Shown piece after piece: positions 39,308 through 46,570 of a DNA stretch of 64,000 bases. This DNA is from Agrobacterium albertimagni AOL15 (GTDB lineage Bacteria; Pseudomonadota; Alphaproteobacteria; Rhizobiales; Rhizobiaceae). Below the pieces are notes generated by a model. That model saw only the letters and a program-made list of their open reading frames with translations. It was not told the origin of the DNA and searched no databases. Positions within the stretch are counted from its first letter, which is position 1. Each line of letters opens with the position of its first letter. The position numbers and the translations under genes were made by a program. The stretch lies in contig NZ_ALJF01000006.1 in assembly GCF_000300855.1 (NCBI RefSeq), positions 425,451-489,450 on the forward strand, read 5' to 3'.

Positions 39308-40333
39308 ATGCCTGACACGACCCGCAATCTCGCCCTGCCCTTCATCCTGCCGGCGCAGGCGCAGAAACATGTGACTCACAACGAAGCGCTCCAGCGCCTC
39401 GACGCTCTGGTGCAACTGGTCGTCGCCGGCACTTCGAGCAGTCCGCCTACCGCTCCGGAAGAAGGAGAAATCCACTGGGTGGTCGAGCCGGAAAGCGGTC
39501 TGTGGACAGGGCATGCCGGGCAACTCGCCCTTTTTCAGGATAGCGTGTGGGTCTTCATGACACCCAGGATCGGCTGGCACGCTCTTTTCCTCGACGAACA
39601 GAGGTTGAGGATTTTCGACGGCACTGAGTGGATCGTCCCGCCGCTGGCGGAGGAAGCGCGCTTTGAGCGTCTGGGGATCGCCGCCGATGCCGATGGCTTC
39701 AACAGGCTCTCCCTTTCTTCGCCGGCAGCCCTGTTCAACCACGCCGGCGACAGCCACCGGCTGGCGATCAACAAGGCGGGAACCGCGGATACGGCAAGCA
39801 TGATCTTCCAGTCCAACTGGCAGGGTCGCGCAGAAATGGGGCTTGCCGGAGAGGATCGCTTCTCGCTGAAAGTGAACGGCGACCTGACGGGTTGGCGCCA
39901 GGCCGTGAGCGTCACCCCGGAAGGCTACGTCCGCCACGACCAGAGGCCGCTGGCCCGCGCCGCTCTTGCAGCAACAACGCTGACACCGACAGCCGGCAGC
40001 TTCACCGGCTTTGACGATCTGCACCTCTCCGGTGGCGACATGTCCCTCGGCGTTCCGCTTGCCTCCGGCCATGGTCGACCACTCGTGGTCGCCGCATCCG
40101 GTTACTATCTGCTATCGCTCTGCGTATCCGCCGTCAGCACGAGCACCCACACCGTTCATGTCAGCCGCAACGGATCTGCCGATATCGCAAGCCATGTCGG
40201 GGGTGCCGGGACATCAAGCACGGTCGCCCTAGTCTGGCTCGACGCCGGCGACACGCTGGCACTTCGCCATCAAGGCACGATCCAGTACCAGTTCGGCTAC
40301 GGCAAGACCGAGCTCAGCCTCGCCTTTCTCTGA
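39308..40333 (+). CDS. DUF2793 phage/gene-transfer-agent-like protein
   Basis: A 341-residue protein. Residues 1-85 are the DUF2793 domain found in tail-region proteins of alphaproteobacterial phages and gene transfer agents: LALPFILPAQAQKHVTHNEA, LQRLDALVQLVV, EGEIHWV and LFQDSVWVFMTPRIGW. The middle is poor in known motifs; the last 130 residues are Ser/Thr/Gly-rich and beta-like (SGYYLLSLCVSAVST, GDTLALRHQGTIQYQFGYGK), like a C1q/TNF-type jelly roll. The ATG at 39308 follows GGAGAG. No other phage gene is nearby, so it is an orphan. A good terminator follows. Confidence 0.8.
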   Translation: MPDTTRNLALPFILPAQAQKHVTHNEALQRLDALVQLVVAGTSSSPPTAPEEGEIHWVVEPESGLWTGHAGQLALFQDSVWVFMTPRIGWHALFLDEQRLRIFDGTEWIVPPLAEEARFERLGIAADADGFNRLSLSSPAALFNHAGDSHRLAINKAGTADTASMIFQSNWQGRAEMGLAGEDRFSLKVNGDLTGWRQAVSVTPEGYVRHDQRPLARAALAATTLTPTAGSFTGFDDLHLSGGDMSLGVPLASGHGRPLVVAASGYYLLSLCVSAVSTSTHTVHVSRNGSADIASHVGGAGTSSTVALVWLDAGDTLALRHQGTIQYQFGYGKTELSLAFL

Positions 40334-40348
40334 AGGCCAGAACGACGA

Positions 40349-40382
40349 AGGGCGCCGCTTGAAAAAGCCGGCGCCCTTTTTT
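40349..40382 (+). terminator. Rho-independent terminator after DUF2793 gene
   Basis: Stem arms AGGGCGCCG (40349-40357) and CGGCGCCCT (40369-40377), an 11-base loop and a run of six T. A textbook plus-strand terminator, 16 bases past the stop. Confidence 0.9.
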
Positions 40383-40402
40383 GTCTGCAAAGGATACTGC
40401 TG

Positions 40403-41143
40403 TCAGAGCAGCCGATAGCGACAGGCCCGCGCCACCGCCTGCATGCGGTTCACAGCCTCGAGCTTGCGCATCGCGCTCTTCAGATAGCTGACGACCGTAT
40501 GGCTTGAAATATCAAGGATGATGGCGATCTCGTCGCTGCTCTTGCCGGCAGCCGACCAGCGAAGACATTCGATCTCGCGGGCCGACAGCTTTTCCTTCGG
40601 CCCGAGCCGCGGCACCAGGGCCTCGACGCCGGCATCTAGGAGCTCCATCGCACCCAGCTGCAGAGCAGCGATTTCAGCACGCTCGGGCGCATGGTCACGC
40701 CCTGAAAAGACGAGCACATATTGGGTCTGGTTGCGGTCGTACAGGTTGAGGACCAGAGAACCGCCGAGCTCGAACTGCTGGAAAAGCGGGGCAAGCGGTT
40801 GGCGCGCCTCCGAACCCGGCGTGCCGAGGAACAGGTTGTCATGCGTGAAGAGCGGAAGGATCGTCTGCTTGATCCGGGCGATCAACAGGCTGCCGGCATA
40901 GACTTCAGCCGCCTCATAGCCGAGGCGCAATTCGTCGGGCCAGGTGCAGAGGATGAGATTGGCCGAAAACTCCGGACTATCGGCCTTTGGGACGCGCGCA
41001 AGCAGCGTGTTTCGGAAGCCATGGCTGCGACCGAGCGCAGAGAACTCGCGTCCCCATGGGCCGGCGGAGAGCGCTTCGCTCTGAAAAACGGCATCACCGT
41101 CACCAAGACCGTGACTGCCCGTCACATCAGTTGGCCTGAACAT
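40403..41143 (-). CDS. LuxR-family regulator with autoinducer-domain-like N-terminus (solo)
   Basis: A 246-residue transcription regulator. The N-terminal 170 residues have the LuxR autoinducer-binding layout (NLILCTWPDELRLGYEAAEV, ILPLFTHDNLF) but lack clear copies of several invariant ligand residues. The C-terminus is a LuxR/GerE helix-turn-helix: LSAREIECLRWSAAGKSSDE and LDISSHTVVSYLKSAMRKL. The ATG at 41143 is fixed by AAAGGAG just upstream; the frame continues to 41212 without a ribosome site. No LuxI-type synthase gene is present in the window. VisN/VisR-type motility regulators of rhizobia have similar length, but identity with them is not shown. Confidence 0.88.
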   Translation of the reverse strand: MFRPTDVTGSHGLGDGDAVFQSEALSAGPWGREFSALGRSHGFRNTLLARVPKADSPEFSANLILCTWPDELRLGYEAAEVYAGSLLIARIKQTILPLFTHDNLFLGTPGSEARQPLAPLFQQFELGGSLVLNLYDRNQTQYVLVFSGRDHAPERAEIAALQLGAMELLDAGVEALVPRLGPKEKLSAREIECLRWSAAGKSSDEIAIILDISSHTVVSYLKSAMRKLEAVNRMQAVARACRYRLL

Positions 41144-41545
41144 AAAACTCCTTTCGACCGGACGTTCGTCCGATCGGGATTTCGAATGTTTATGGACATT
41201 GAATCGTTCCATGCGGAACGAGTATCAGCTGGGCCTGTCGCCGGTCTTGCGGCCCCCGACGGGAACCGCGATGCTCGACATCTGCCCTTCCGATCGAGGC
41301 ATCGATCGAGACATCAGTATTGCTGCGGAGCCAATGCCACAGATCGCTAATGGGCACCAGTCGCAGTCCTCGCATAACTCCTATGCATTTGCCGCAAGTT
41401 TAATCAACTTCCCCGCAACGCGACGACTCTTGCTCCGGCCTGATCGGGAAAATTATTATCAAATGCTTACAATGGGCTTAGGCAAATTTTAAAGCATCGG
41501 TCCTAGTATGAGGGTGTGTGGTCTTGAGTTTGTATAGAGAGTCCA
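41144..41545. promoter_or_regulatory. Intergenic region luxR-type / sciP with candidate CtrA box
   Basis: 402 bases without a recognisable gene. The sciP-proximal half is AT-rich. A 7-of-8 CtrA box, TTAG-N7-TTAA, lies at 41478-41492, 53 bases before the sciP ATG, followed by a TAGTAT -10-like hexamer at 41504-41509. GANTC sites occur at 41425-41429 and 41539-41543, the second two bases before the ATG. Function is inferred from the motifs and from CtrA/CcrM control of cell-cycle genes in alphaproteobacteria. Confidence 0.5.
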
Positions 41546-41821
41546 ATGACCGAAATGATCCGCCCACGAGTGAAATATGTCATCGGCCCCGATGGCAGCC
41601 CCCTTACGATTGCCGATCTTCCGCCGGCCAATACGCGCCGCTGGGTGATCCGCCGCAAGGCTGAGGTTGTCGCGGCTGTGCGTGGTGGCCTGTTGAGCCT
41701 GGAAGAAGCCTGCGAACGCTACACCCTGACGGTCGAGGAATTCCTGTCCTGGCAGTCGTCGATCAACGACCACGGCCTGCCGGGCCTGCGCACCACCCGA
41801 ATTCAGCAGTATCGCCATTAG
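41546..41821 (+). CDS. sciP: CtrA inhibitor SciP (DUF1153)
   Basis: A 91-residue helix-turn-helix-like protein. It reads RPRVKYVIGPDGSPLTIADL, RWVIRRKAEVVAAVRGGLLS and EEACERYTLTVEEFLSWQ, the near-invariant DUF1153/SciP sequence. In Caulobacter, SciP binds CtrA and limits CtrA-dependent transcription in G1. Here it lies about 2 kb from ctrA, an arrangement that links regulator and antagonist. The upstream region has a near-consensus CtrA box, suggesting feedback. Confidence 0.95.
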   Translation: MTEMIRPRVKYVIGPDGSPLTIADLPPANTRRWVIRRKAEVVAAVRGGLLSLEEACERYTLTVEEFLSWQSSINDHGLPGLRTTRIQQYRH

Positions 41822-41876
41822 TCCATTTTCGTACCGGCTCGCCCGGTACACTTCCATTTGCATCAGACCCATACCT

Positions 41877-41915
41877 GAAACCGGCAAGGCCCAGCCTGCC
41901 GGTTTCATGCTTTTC
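41877..41915 (+). terminator. Hairpin after sciP overlapping the pqiA-like stop
   Basis: GAAACCGGC pairs with GCCGGTTTC and AGGC with GCCT inside, with a one-base bulge and a CCA loop, spanning 41877-41906 and followed by ATGCTTTT. It lies 55 bases past the sciP stop and includes the end of the converging pqiA-like gene. Confidence 0.55.
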
Positions 41916-42396
41916 GGGCGAAGCGTCCTGCGTTCAAGCCACTCAGCGCCGCGACCGCCAGGCTGGAACCGGCATAGAACCAGAGGCCCGGCTGCGTGAA
42001 GGCCTGAGCGAGCCCGCTGGATTTCGTCGCGAAGATGACGATGGCGACCAGCAACACATCCATCATCGACCATTTCGACAGCACCGGGACCAGCCGCGTC
42101 AGCGCCCCCTGCCCCGGTTGCGCCTCGCCCGCAATCTCCTCGGCCGTCAAAAGCACCAGCTTGATCAGCGGAAAGACGATGGAAACGAGCCCGACCAGCA
42201 GCGCAAGCACGCCGTCACCGTCAACATAAAGCGAAACGATCACCTCGATGAGCGAGGCATCGGTGGAAAAGACGTAAAAGCTTTCGAACCGCATCAGCGG
42301 CAGGCTCACGCCGAGCGCAAACGAGATCGAGGCCCCGACGAGAAGGAGCGCCTTCAACCAGACGACCACGATGGCTTCCTTCCCGACATCGAACAC
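41905..42396 (-). CDS. Paraquat-inducible protein A family membrane protein
   Basis: A 163-residue protein of the PqiA family with four membrane helices: WLKALLLVGASISFALGVSLP, LALLVGLVSIVFPLIKLVLL, MDVLLVAIVIFA and GLWFYAGSSLAVAALS. VSKWSMMDVLLV-type LSKWSMMDVLLVAI is the PqiA hallmark. It is a single PqiA domain, about 40 percent of the length of the two-domain E. coli protein, and has no pqiB-like MCE gene beside it. PqiA proteins act in envelope lipid homeostasis. It converges with sciP and diverges from the acetyltransferase-like gene. Confidence 0.88.
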   Translation of the reverse strand: MFDVGKEAIVVVWLKALLLVGASISFALGVSLPLMRFESFYVFSTDASLIEVIVSLYVDGDGVLALLVGLVSIVFPLIKLVLLTAEEIAGEAQPGQGALTRLVPVLSKWSMMDVLLVAIVIFATKSSGLAQAFTQPGLWFYAGSSLAVAALSGLNAGRFARKA

Positions 42397-42477
42397 TGCG
42401 TATCCGGCAGTTGCGTTGCCGGCCGGCTCTGCCCGATGTTAAGCAGAACCATCCAAACGCGGCAACAGGAGGCGTCA

Positions 42478-42762
42478 ATGCAGATCACCAGTGAGGAAGC
42501 AGGATCGGGCGGACGTTATGTCGGCCGTATCGAGGGCATCAACGAACCCGCCGTAATGACCTATTCCCGTGCCTCCGCCACCCTGATCATCATCGACCAT
42601 ACGGAAGTTCCCGGCACAATGCGCGGACAGGGCGCCGGTCAGGCGCTCGCCGAACACGCCGTGGCCGCAGCGCGCACCGGCGGCTGGAAGATCATCCCGC
42701 TTTGCCCGTTCATGAAGGCGCAGATGGACCGGCACCCGGATTGGAACGACGTGCGCAAGTGA
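42478..42762 (+). CDS. GNAT-type N-acetyltransferase (YjdJ-like)
   Basis: A 94-residue single-domain protein of the short GNAT family. The acetyl-CoA loop is VPGTMRGQGAGQALAEHAVA, preceded by a sheet with LIIIDHTEVP, and followed by WKIIPLCPFMKAQMDRHPDW, the motif of the YjdJ/GTLF3B-type minimal acetyltransferases. The frame is open upstream, but the ATG at 42478 gives the family start. The acceptor substrate is unknown. It is divergent from the pqiA-like gene with 81 bases between. Confidence 0.88.
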   Translation: MQITSEEAGSGGRYVGRIEGINEPAVMTYSRASATLIIIDHTEVPGTMRGQGAGQALAEHAVAAARTGGWKIIPLCPFMKAQMDRHPDWNDVRK

Positions 42763-42791
42763 GCACCGACTGGTTTGTGCCCAAGACGAAT

Positions 42792-42830
42792 GAAGGCGGA
42801 CGCCGGTTAACCCGCGCCCGCCTTCTTGTT
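42792..42830 (+). terminator. Terminator-like hairpin between GNAT and fliJ-like genes
   Basis: GAAGGCGG (42792-42799) pairs with CCGCCTTC (42818-42825) around an 18-base loop, followed by TTGTTT. It lies 30 bases past the GNAT stop and may serve both converging genes. Confidence 0.6.
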
Positions 42831-42860
42831 TGAAATCTCAACCAGACTGAATAGCGTTAT

Positions 42861-43211
42861 TCAGGCCCGGACACGCATCTGGCCATCGCGCTCTTCGAGA
42901 GCGGCTGCCTTCTGGTATTCCGCTTCAGCCTCTTCCAACGCCAGTTCTGCCGCTTCCTGCTGGACCTTCAGTTCCCGAATCGAAACCTGAAGATTGTCCG
43001 CGCGCTGGCGTGCCGCCTTGGCAAAGGTGGGATAGGCGAAATGATTGGGATCGGTGATGCCCGATTTCTTTTCCTCGATGCCGATCTGAGCTTCTAGCTC
43101 CTTCGCCATCCGTTCGAATTCAGCCATCATAGACTGCAGCTGCTGCAATTGCCGACGCTTTTCGGTAACCTGAAATCCCTTCAGGCGTACCAGGCTCTCA
43201 CGCGACTTCAT
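42861..43211 (-). CDS. fliJ: FliJ-like flagellar export chaperone, coiled coil
   Basis: A 116-residue, almost wholly helical protein: MKSRESLVRLKGFQVTEKRR, then long heptad regions with FERMAKELEAQIGIEEKKSG and LKVQQEAAELALEEAEAEYQ. Rhizobiales have a FliJ homologue divergent from ctrA with this sequence type. FliJ helps the flagellar type III export ATPase FliI. The ATG at 43211 is the first with family-like sequence; an upstream in-frame extension is Gly/Ser-rich. Its promoter region is shared with ctrA, so flagellar export and the cell cycle may be co-controlled. The symbol rests on similarity to that rhizobial gene. Confidence 0.75.
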   Translation of the reverse strand: MKSRESLVRLKGFQVTEKRRQLQQLQSMMAEFERMAKELEAQIGIEEKKSGITDPNHFAYPTFAKAARQRADNLQVSIRELKVQQEAAELALEEAEAEYQKAAALEERDGQMRVRA

Positions 43212-43647
43212 ACGCAATACTCCCGTGATGCGAGACCCCCCGCCACACTTGCTACTCAACACGCCCGCCACCGATTCGTCCAAAAAAAGTCCGCGGCGTT
43301 AACAAAAAGCTACCTTTGGTAACCTTTCGTTTACGGGCATCGTTAATGATAAGCCCGATCACTTAAGGGTCAGTAAATGCCAGAGCCCGAAAAGAGCTCG
43401 TGACAATGATGAGTCAAATGAATCGGTTACGGGGTTTCCCTGAGGCGCAGATTCAAGTGTGGCGATGACCGAAAACACATGAAGAATCAGGAGGCTAAAA
43501 TCTTTGCTTAATAAATTCGATACACCTTGCCAGAGGGAATCAGAATTTGTTAACCAATTGGTGGCAGCCTTCAAATCAGGCAACGACTGGATCCGTATCG
43601 CGTAGGGGGCCATTCCAGACCTTTCGGCGGCGGTAAAGGGGATAAAT
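43212..43647. promoter_or_regulatory. ctrA / fliJ-like divergent regulatory region
   Basis: 436 bases. Six GANTC sites (CcrM methylation sites) are at 43273, 43411, 43420, 43450, 43484 and 43537. A 7-of-8 CtrA box, TTAA-N7-TAAA, is at 43363-43377, and a weaker GTAA-N7-TTTA is at 43319-43333. In Caulobacter and rhizobia, ctrA is controlled by CcrM methylation, GcrA and CtrA itself; the motif density fits that. No small gene was recognised; a 116-residue minus-strand frame here lacks family features. Confidence 0.7.
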
Positions 43648-44349
43648 ATGCGGGTTCTACTCATTGAAGACGATAGCGCAACGGCGCAGAGCATCGAACT
43701 GATGCTCAAGTCGGAGAGCTTTAACGTCTACACCACCGATCTCGGCGAAGAAGGTGTCGACCTCGGTAAACTCTACGACTACGACATTATTCTGCTCGAC
43801 CTGAACCTGCCCGACATGTCCGGTTATGAGGTGCTGCGTACCCTTCGCCTGTCCAAGGTGAAGACGCCGATCCTGATCCTTTCCGGTATGGCGGGCATCG
43901 AAGACAAGGTACGTGGTCTGGGCTTCGGCGCCGACGACTACATGACCAAGCCGTTCCACAAGGACGAGCTGGTTGCCCGCATTCATGCGATCGTCCGTCG
44001 CTCGAAGGGCCATGCCCAGTCGATCATCATCACCGGCGAACTGATCGTGAACCTGGACGCCAAGACGGTCGAAGTCGGCGGTCAGCGCGTTCACCTGACG
44101 GGCAAGGAATACCAGATGCTGGAGCTTCTTTCGCTCCGCAAGGGCACCACGCTCACCAAGGAAATGTTCCTCAACCACCTCTATGGTGGCATGGACGAGC
44201 CGGAACTGAAGATCATCGACGTCTTCATCTGCAAGCTGCGCAAGAAGCTCGCAAATGCTGCCGGTGGCGCCAACTACATCGAAACCGTCTGGGGTCGTGG
44301 CTATGTGCTGCGCGAGCCGGACGGCGCGGAATACCAGGAAACGGCGTAA
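43648..44349 (+). CDS. ctrA: Cell-cycle master response regulator CtrA
   Basis: A 233-residue OmpR-type response regulator essential for cell-cycle control in most alphaproteobacteria. The receiver starts [20 protein letters not shown], phosphoacceptor Asp51 is in [15 protein letters not shown], and [20 protein letters not shown] plus [10 protein letters not shown] complete the site. The winged helix (about 125-228) has [19 protein letters not shown] and [11 protein letters not shown]. It ends EYQETA, so the terminal Ala-Ala of the Caulobacter protein is not conserved. It is activated by the CckA-ChpT phosphorelay; the chpT gene lies 640 bases downstream. Confidence 0.98.
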   Translation: MRVLLIEDDSATAQSIELMLKSESFNVYTTDLGEEGVDLGKLYDYDIILLDLNLPDMSGYEVLRTLRLSKVKTPILILSGMAGIEDKVRGLGFGADDYMTKPFHKDELVARIHAIVRRSKGHAQSIIITGELIVNLDAKTVEVGGQRVHLTGKEYQMLELLSLRKGTTLTKEMFLNHLYGGMDEPELKIIDVFICKLRKKLANAAGGANYIETVWGRGYVLREPDGAEYQETA

Positions 44350-44373
44350 GCCCTTTCCCACTTCTTCAAAGAG

Positions 44374-44400
44374 GCCCGCGTCGATGACGCGGGCTTCTTG
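44374..44400 (+). terminator. Terminator after ctrA
   Basis: Perfect nine-base arms GCCCGCGTC and GACGCGGGC around a GAT loop, then TTCTTGCATTTT, 25 bases past the ctrA stop. Confidence 0.85.
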
Positions 44401-44513
44401 CATTTTAGAGCCACAAAACGATGGCTTCCCTGACCGCGGACAGCAGAAACACAAAAGGCGGCGCCCTGGGCACCGCCTTGTCAGATGTCGTTCTTCAAGT
44501 CCCGAGATGGAAA

Positions 44514-44876
44514 TCAGGCGGCGATCGCCTTGTCGCCGAAGGTCTTGGTGAGGATCTCGCGATCGAACGGCTTCAGCAGGAAGTCGCTGGCCCCGGCCCG
44601 CTTGCCGGCCATCATCACCTTCAGCTCGGCTTCGACCACGCAGTAATAGATCTTGACCGCCTTGCCTTCCGGCAGCGCACGGACATTCGAGATCAGATCG
44701 AGGGCATCATCCATGCCGGCATCGACGATCATCACATCGGGAAGCTCGCGCTCGCAACGCGACAGCGCCTCGCGGCCGGAAGCGGCTTCCGTCACCTGGT
44801 AGCCGAGTTCCGACAGGATCTTCTTGCCGACCTTGCGAACGATGTCGGATCCATCTGCGATCATCAGGCGCTTCAT
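44514..44876 (-). CDS. Single-domain receiver protein with altered active site
   Basis: A 120-residue CheY-like protein encoded next to chpT. The phosphoacceptor Asp52 is kept (VMIVDAGMDD) and Lys102 is kept (FLLKPFD). The acidic pocket is IADGSD, so only one of the usual paired acids (Asp8) is present, and the Ser/Thr switch region reads YYCVVE with Cys79 instead. It is therefore partly degenerate. It is not CpdR by sequence. Position 112 bases after chpT, on the same strand, suggests it is a partner or competitor in the ChpT relay; that is inference. AGGGAGG precedes the ATG. Confidence 0.85.
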   Translation of the reverse strand: MKRLMIADGSDIVRKVGKKILSELGYQVTEAASGREALSRCERELPDVMIVDAGMDDALDLISNVRALPEGKAVKIYYCVVEAELKVMMAGKRAGASDFLLKPFDREILTKTFGDKAIAA

Positions 44877-44988
44877 GGTGGCCTCCCTCCCCAGAGATGG
44901 GGATCTGAAATATGATTGATACCTTAACGGGCCGCGCCTAAGGAAAGGTTACCGGTTGTAGCCACTGCGCGTCCCGAATCGGGACGGC

Positions 44989-45633
44989 TTAGCCCACCAC
45001 CTCGGCGGTGAACGCGATCTCGCCTTCGCTCGGCACGCATTTCAGCTCCATGCCGCACTCATCCGCGAGCAGCACTGTGTAATAGGGCTGGATGGTATGG
45101 GCATCGACGGCTTCTTCGAGATGACCGGACAAGATTTCCTGATACTTAGGCGGCACCCGCAGCATGCGACCCTTGGCGACGATCTTGAACTTCGCGTCCG
45201 TCTCGGGGTTTTCGAGAGAAATGTCGAGCGAGCCGCCACGCGGAATGGCGCCGTAGGCGACGAGGAAGAGGTTGAGCAGCAGTTTCACCCGGTTCTTGGC
45301 GATGATCGCGCGCGGGCCGCTCCAGGTCACCTCGGTCTTCTTCTCTGCCTGGGCGAAATCCTTTGCCGCCTTCTCCGCCTCGCCGGTGTCGATCGAAGCA
45401 CCGACCGAGCCGGATGCACCGAAGGCGAGACGGGCGAATTTCAACCGCACCGAAGCATTGAGAGCGCTGGTCCGTATCAGGTCCATCGCATCGGCATCGG
45501 CGCCGCCTTCGTCAAGCAGTTCCAGGCCGTTGTTGATCGCTCCGACAGGCGAGATCACGTCGTGGCAGACACGGCTGCAAAGCAGTGCAGCAAGATCGGG
45601 GCCTGCAAGCGTGAGGTTGGGGTTCTTCGCCAT
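44989..45633 (-). CDS. chpT: Histidine phosphotransferase ChpT
   Basis: A 214-residue phosphotransfer protein that moves phosphate from the hybrid kinase CckA to CtrA and CpdR. The phosphorylated His24 is in CSRVCHDVISPVGAINNGLE, followed by the degenerate ATPase-like half (NRVKLLLNLFLVAYGAIPRG and a C-terminal QPYYTVLLADECGM). This is the ChpT pattern. The ATG at 45633 puts His24 at the normal distance; an upstream frame extension (15 residues) is unlikely. It is encoded between the altered receiver and eipA, transcribed away from eipA. Confidence 0.92.
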   Translation of the reverse strand: MAKNPNLTLAGPDLAALLCSRVCHDVISPVGAINNGLELLDEGGADADAMDLIRTSALNASVRLKFARLAFGASGSVGASIDTGEAEKAAKDFAQAEKKTEVTWSGPRAIIAKNRVKLLLNLFLVAYGAIPRGGSLDISLENPETDAKFKIVAKGRMLRVPPKYQEILSGHLEEAVDAHTIQPYYTVLLADECGMELKCVPSEGEIAFTAEVVG

Positions 45634-45736
45634 GGTCTTCTCCAGAAGATGTGGACCCTCGAAGCAACAGTCGGACATACGTCCGCTGGCCGCGACTTGG
45701 TCGGATGCCGTTCGGCCATAATGACACCATATTTGG

Positions 45737-45751
45737 TAAACCGATTATTAA
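45737..45751. promoter_or_regulatory. Candidate CtrA box between chpT and eipA
   Basis: TAAA-N7-TTAA, a 7-of-8 match to TTAA-N7-TTAA, 72 bases before the eipA ATG. eipA is reported to be CtrA-controlled in Brucella, which supports the call. Confidence 0.5.
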
Positions 45752-45823
45752 GACGATGCTCGCTAGGTTTAATTACCCCCAAGGAAGACGCCGAATCCGT
45801 CGGCTTCGCATTTAGGAGGCATT

Positions 45824-46411
45824 ATGCGTCACCTGCCCTACCGCTCCCTGCCGTTGCTGCGGTCGCTTGCCGTCGCCGTTCTGGCGGCGATCAGCCTCGT
45901 TTCGGTACTGCGCCCAGCCCAGGCTGCCGGCGAATATTCGATCCAGGAAGTGGTCGACGCAGGCCATGGCTTCTTCGGCGAGACCAGCGGAGCGCTCGCC
46001 AAGGTGATCGAGCAGGCCTTCGAACAATATGGCCTCCCGAACGGTTACATTCTCGGCCAGGAAGGCTCCGGCGCCCTGATTGCCGGTCTGACCTATGGCG
46101 AAGGCACGCTCTACACCAAGAATGTCGGCCAGCACGACGTCTTCTGGCAGGGCCCGTCCCTCGGGATCGACTACGGCGGCAACGGCACCCGCACCATGAT
46201 GCTGGTCTATGACCTGCCGGATGTCGACACGCTCTACGCCCGCTATGGCGGCGTGAGCGGCTCGGCCTATATCGTTGCCGGCGTCGGCATGACGGTATTG
46301 AAGAGCCGCGACGTGATCCTGGTGCCGATTCGCACCGGCATCGGCGCACGCCTCGGGGTCAATGTCGGCTATCTGAAGCTGACGCGTACGCCGACCTGGA
46401 ACCCGTTCTGA
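45824..46411 (+). CDS. eipA: Envelope integrity protein EipA-like (DUF1134)
   Basis: A 195-residue periplasmic protein. The signal peptide (RSLAVAVLAAISLVSVL) ends near RPAQAAG. The DUF1134 domain follows: SIQEVVDAGHGFFGETSGAL, EQYGLPNGYILGQEGSG, GLTYGEGTLYTKN and DYGGNGTRTMMLVYDL. The Brucella member, EipA, is a periplasmic SH3-like protein needed for envelope-stress resistance. It ends with RLGVNVGYLKLTRTPTWNPF. It follows a possible CtrA box, divergent from chpT. The symbol is assigned by domain and context. Confidence 0.88.
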   Translation: MRHLPYRSLPLLRSLAVAVLAAISLVSVLRPAQAAGEYSIQEVVDAGHGFFGETSGALAKVIEQAFEQYGLPNGYILGQEGSGALIAGLTYGEGTLYTKNVGQHDVFWQGPSLGIDYGGNGTRTMMLVYDLPDVDTLYARYGGVSGSAYIVAGVGMTVLKSRDVILVPIRTGIGARLGVNVGYLKLTRTPTWNPF

Positions 46412-46529
46412 ACCGCCTCGCCTTAATCCTTAAGGCTGAAGCAAGCTCGATCTGCTCTGTCGTTAGCCATATTGGTCGAAGGACGTCGCACGTCAGGCTG
46501 TTCTGCTTGCCGGGCGGCACCGTGCATGC

Positions 46530-46544
46530 TTAACTATCTGCTAA
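46530..46544. promoter_or_regulatory. Candidate CtrA box before the coiled-coil gene
   Basis: TTAA-N7-CTAA, a 7-of-8 match to the CtrA consensus, 26 bases before the GTG start at 46571. It is close to the start, so if real it would overlap or follow the promoter. Confidence 0.4.
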
Positions 46545-46570
46545 TGCTTCCCTAGTGCTGTGGCGCCGTC

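Noticed and set aside
43359..43709. 116-residue minus-strand frame before ctrA
   Set aside because: It overlaps the ctrA start and regulatory motifs, and has no family-like sequence.
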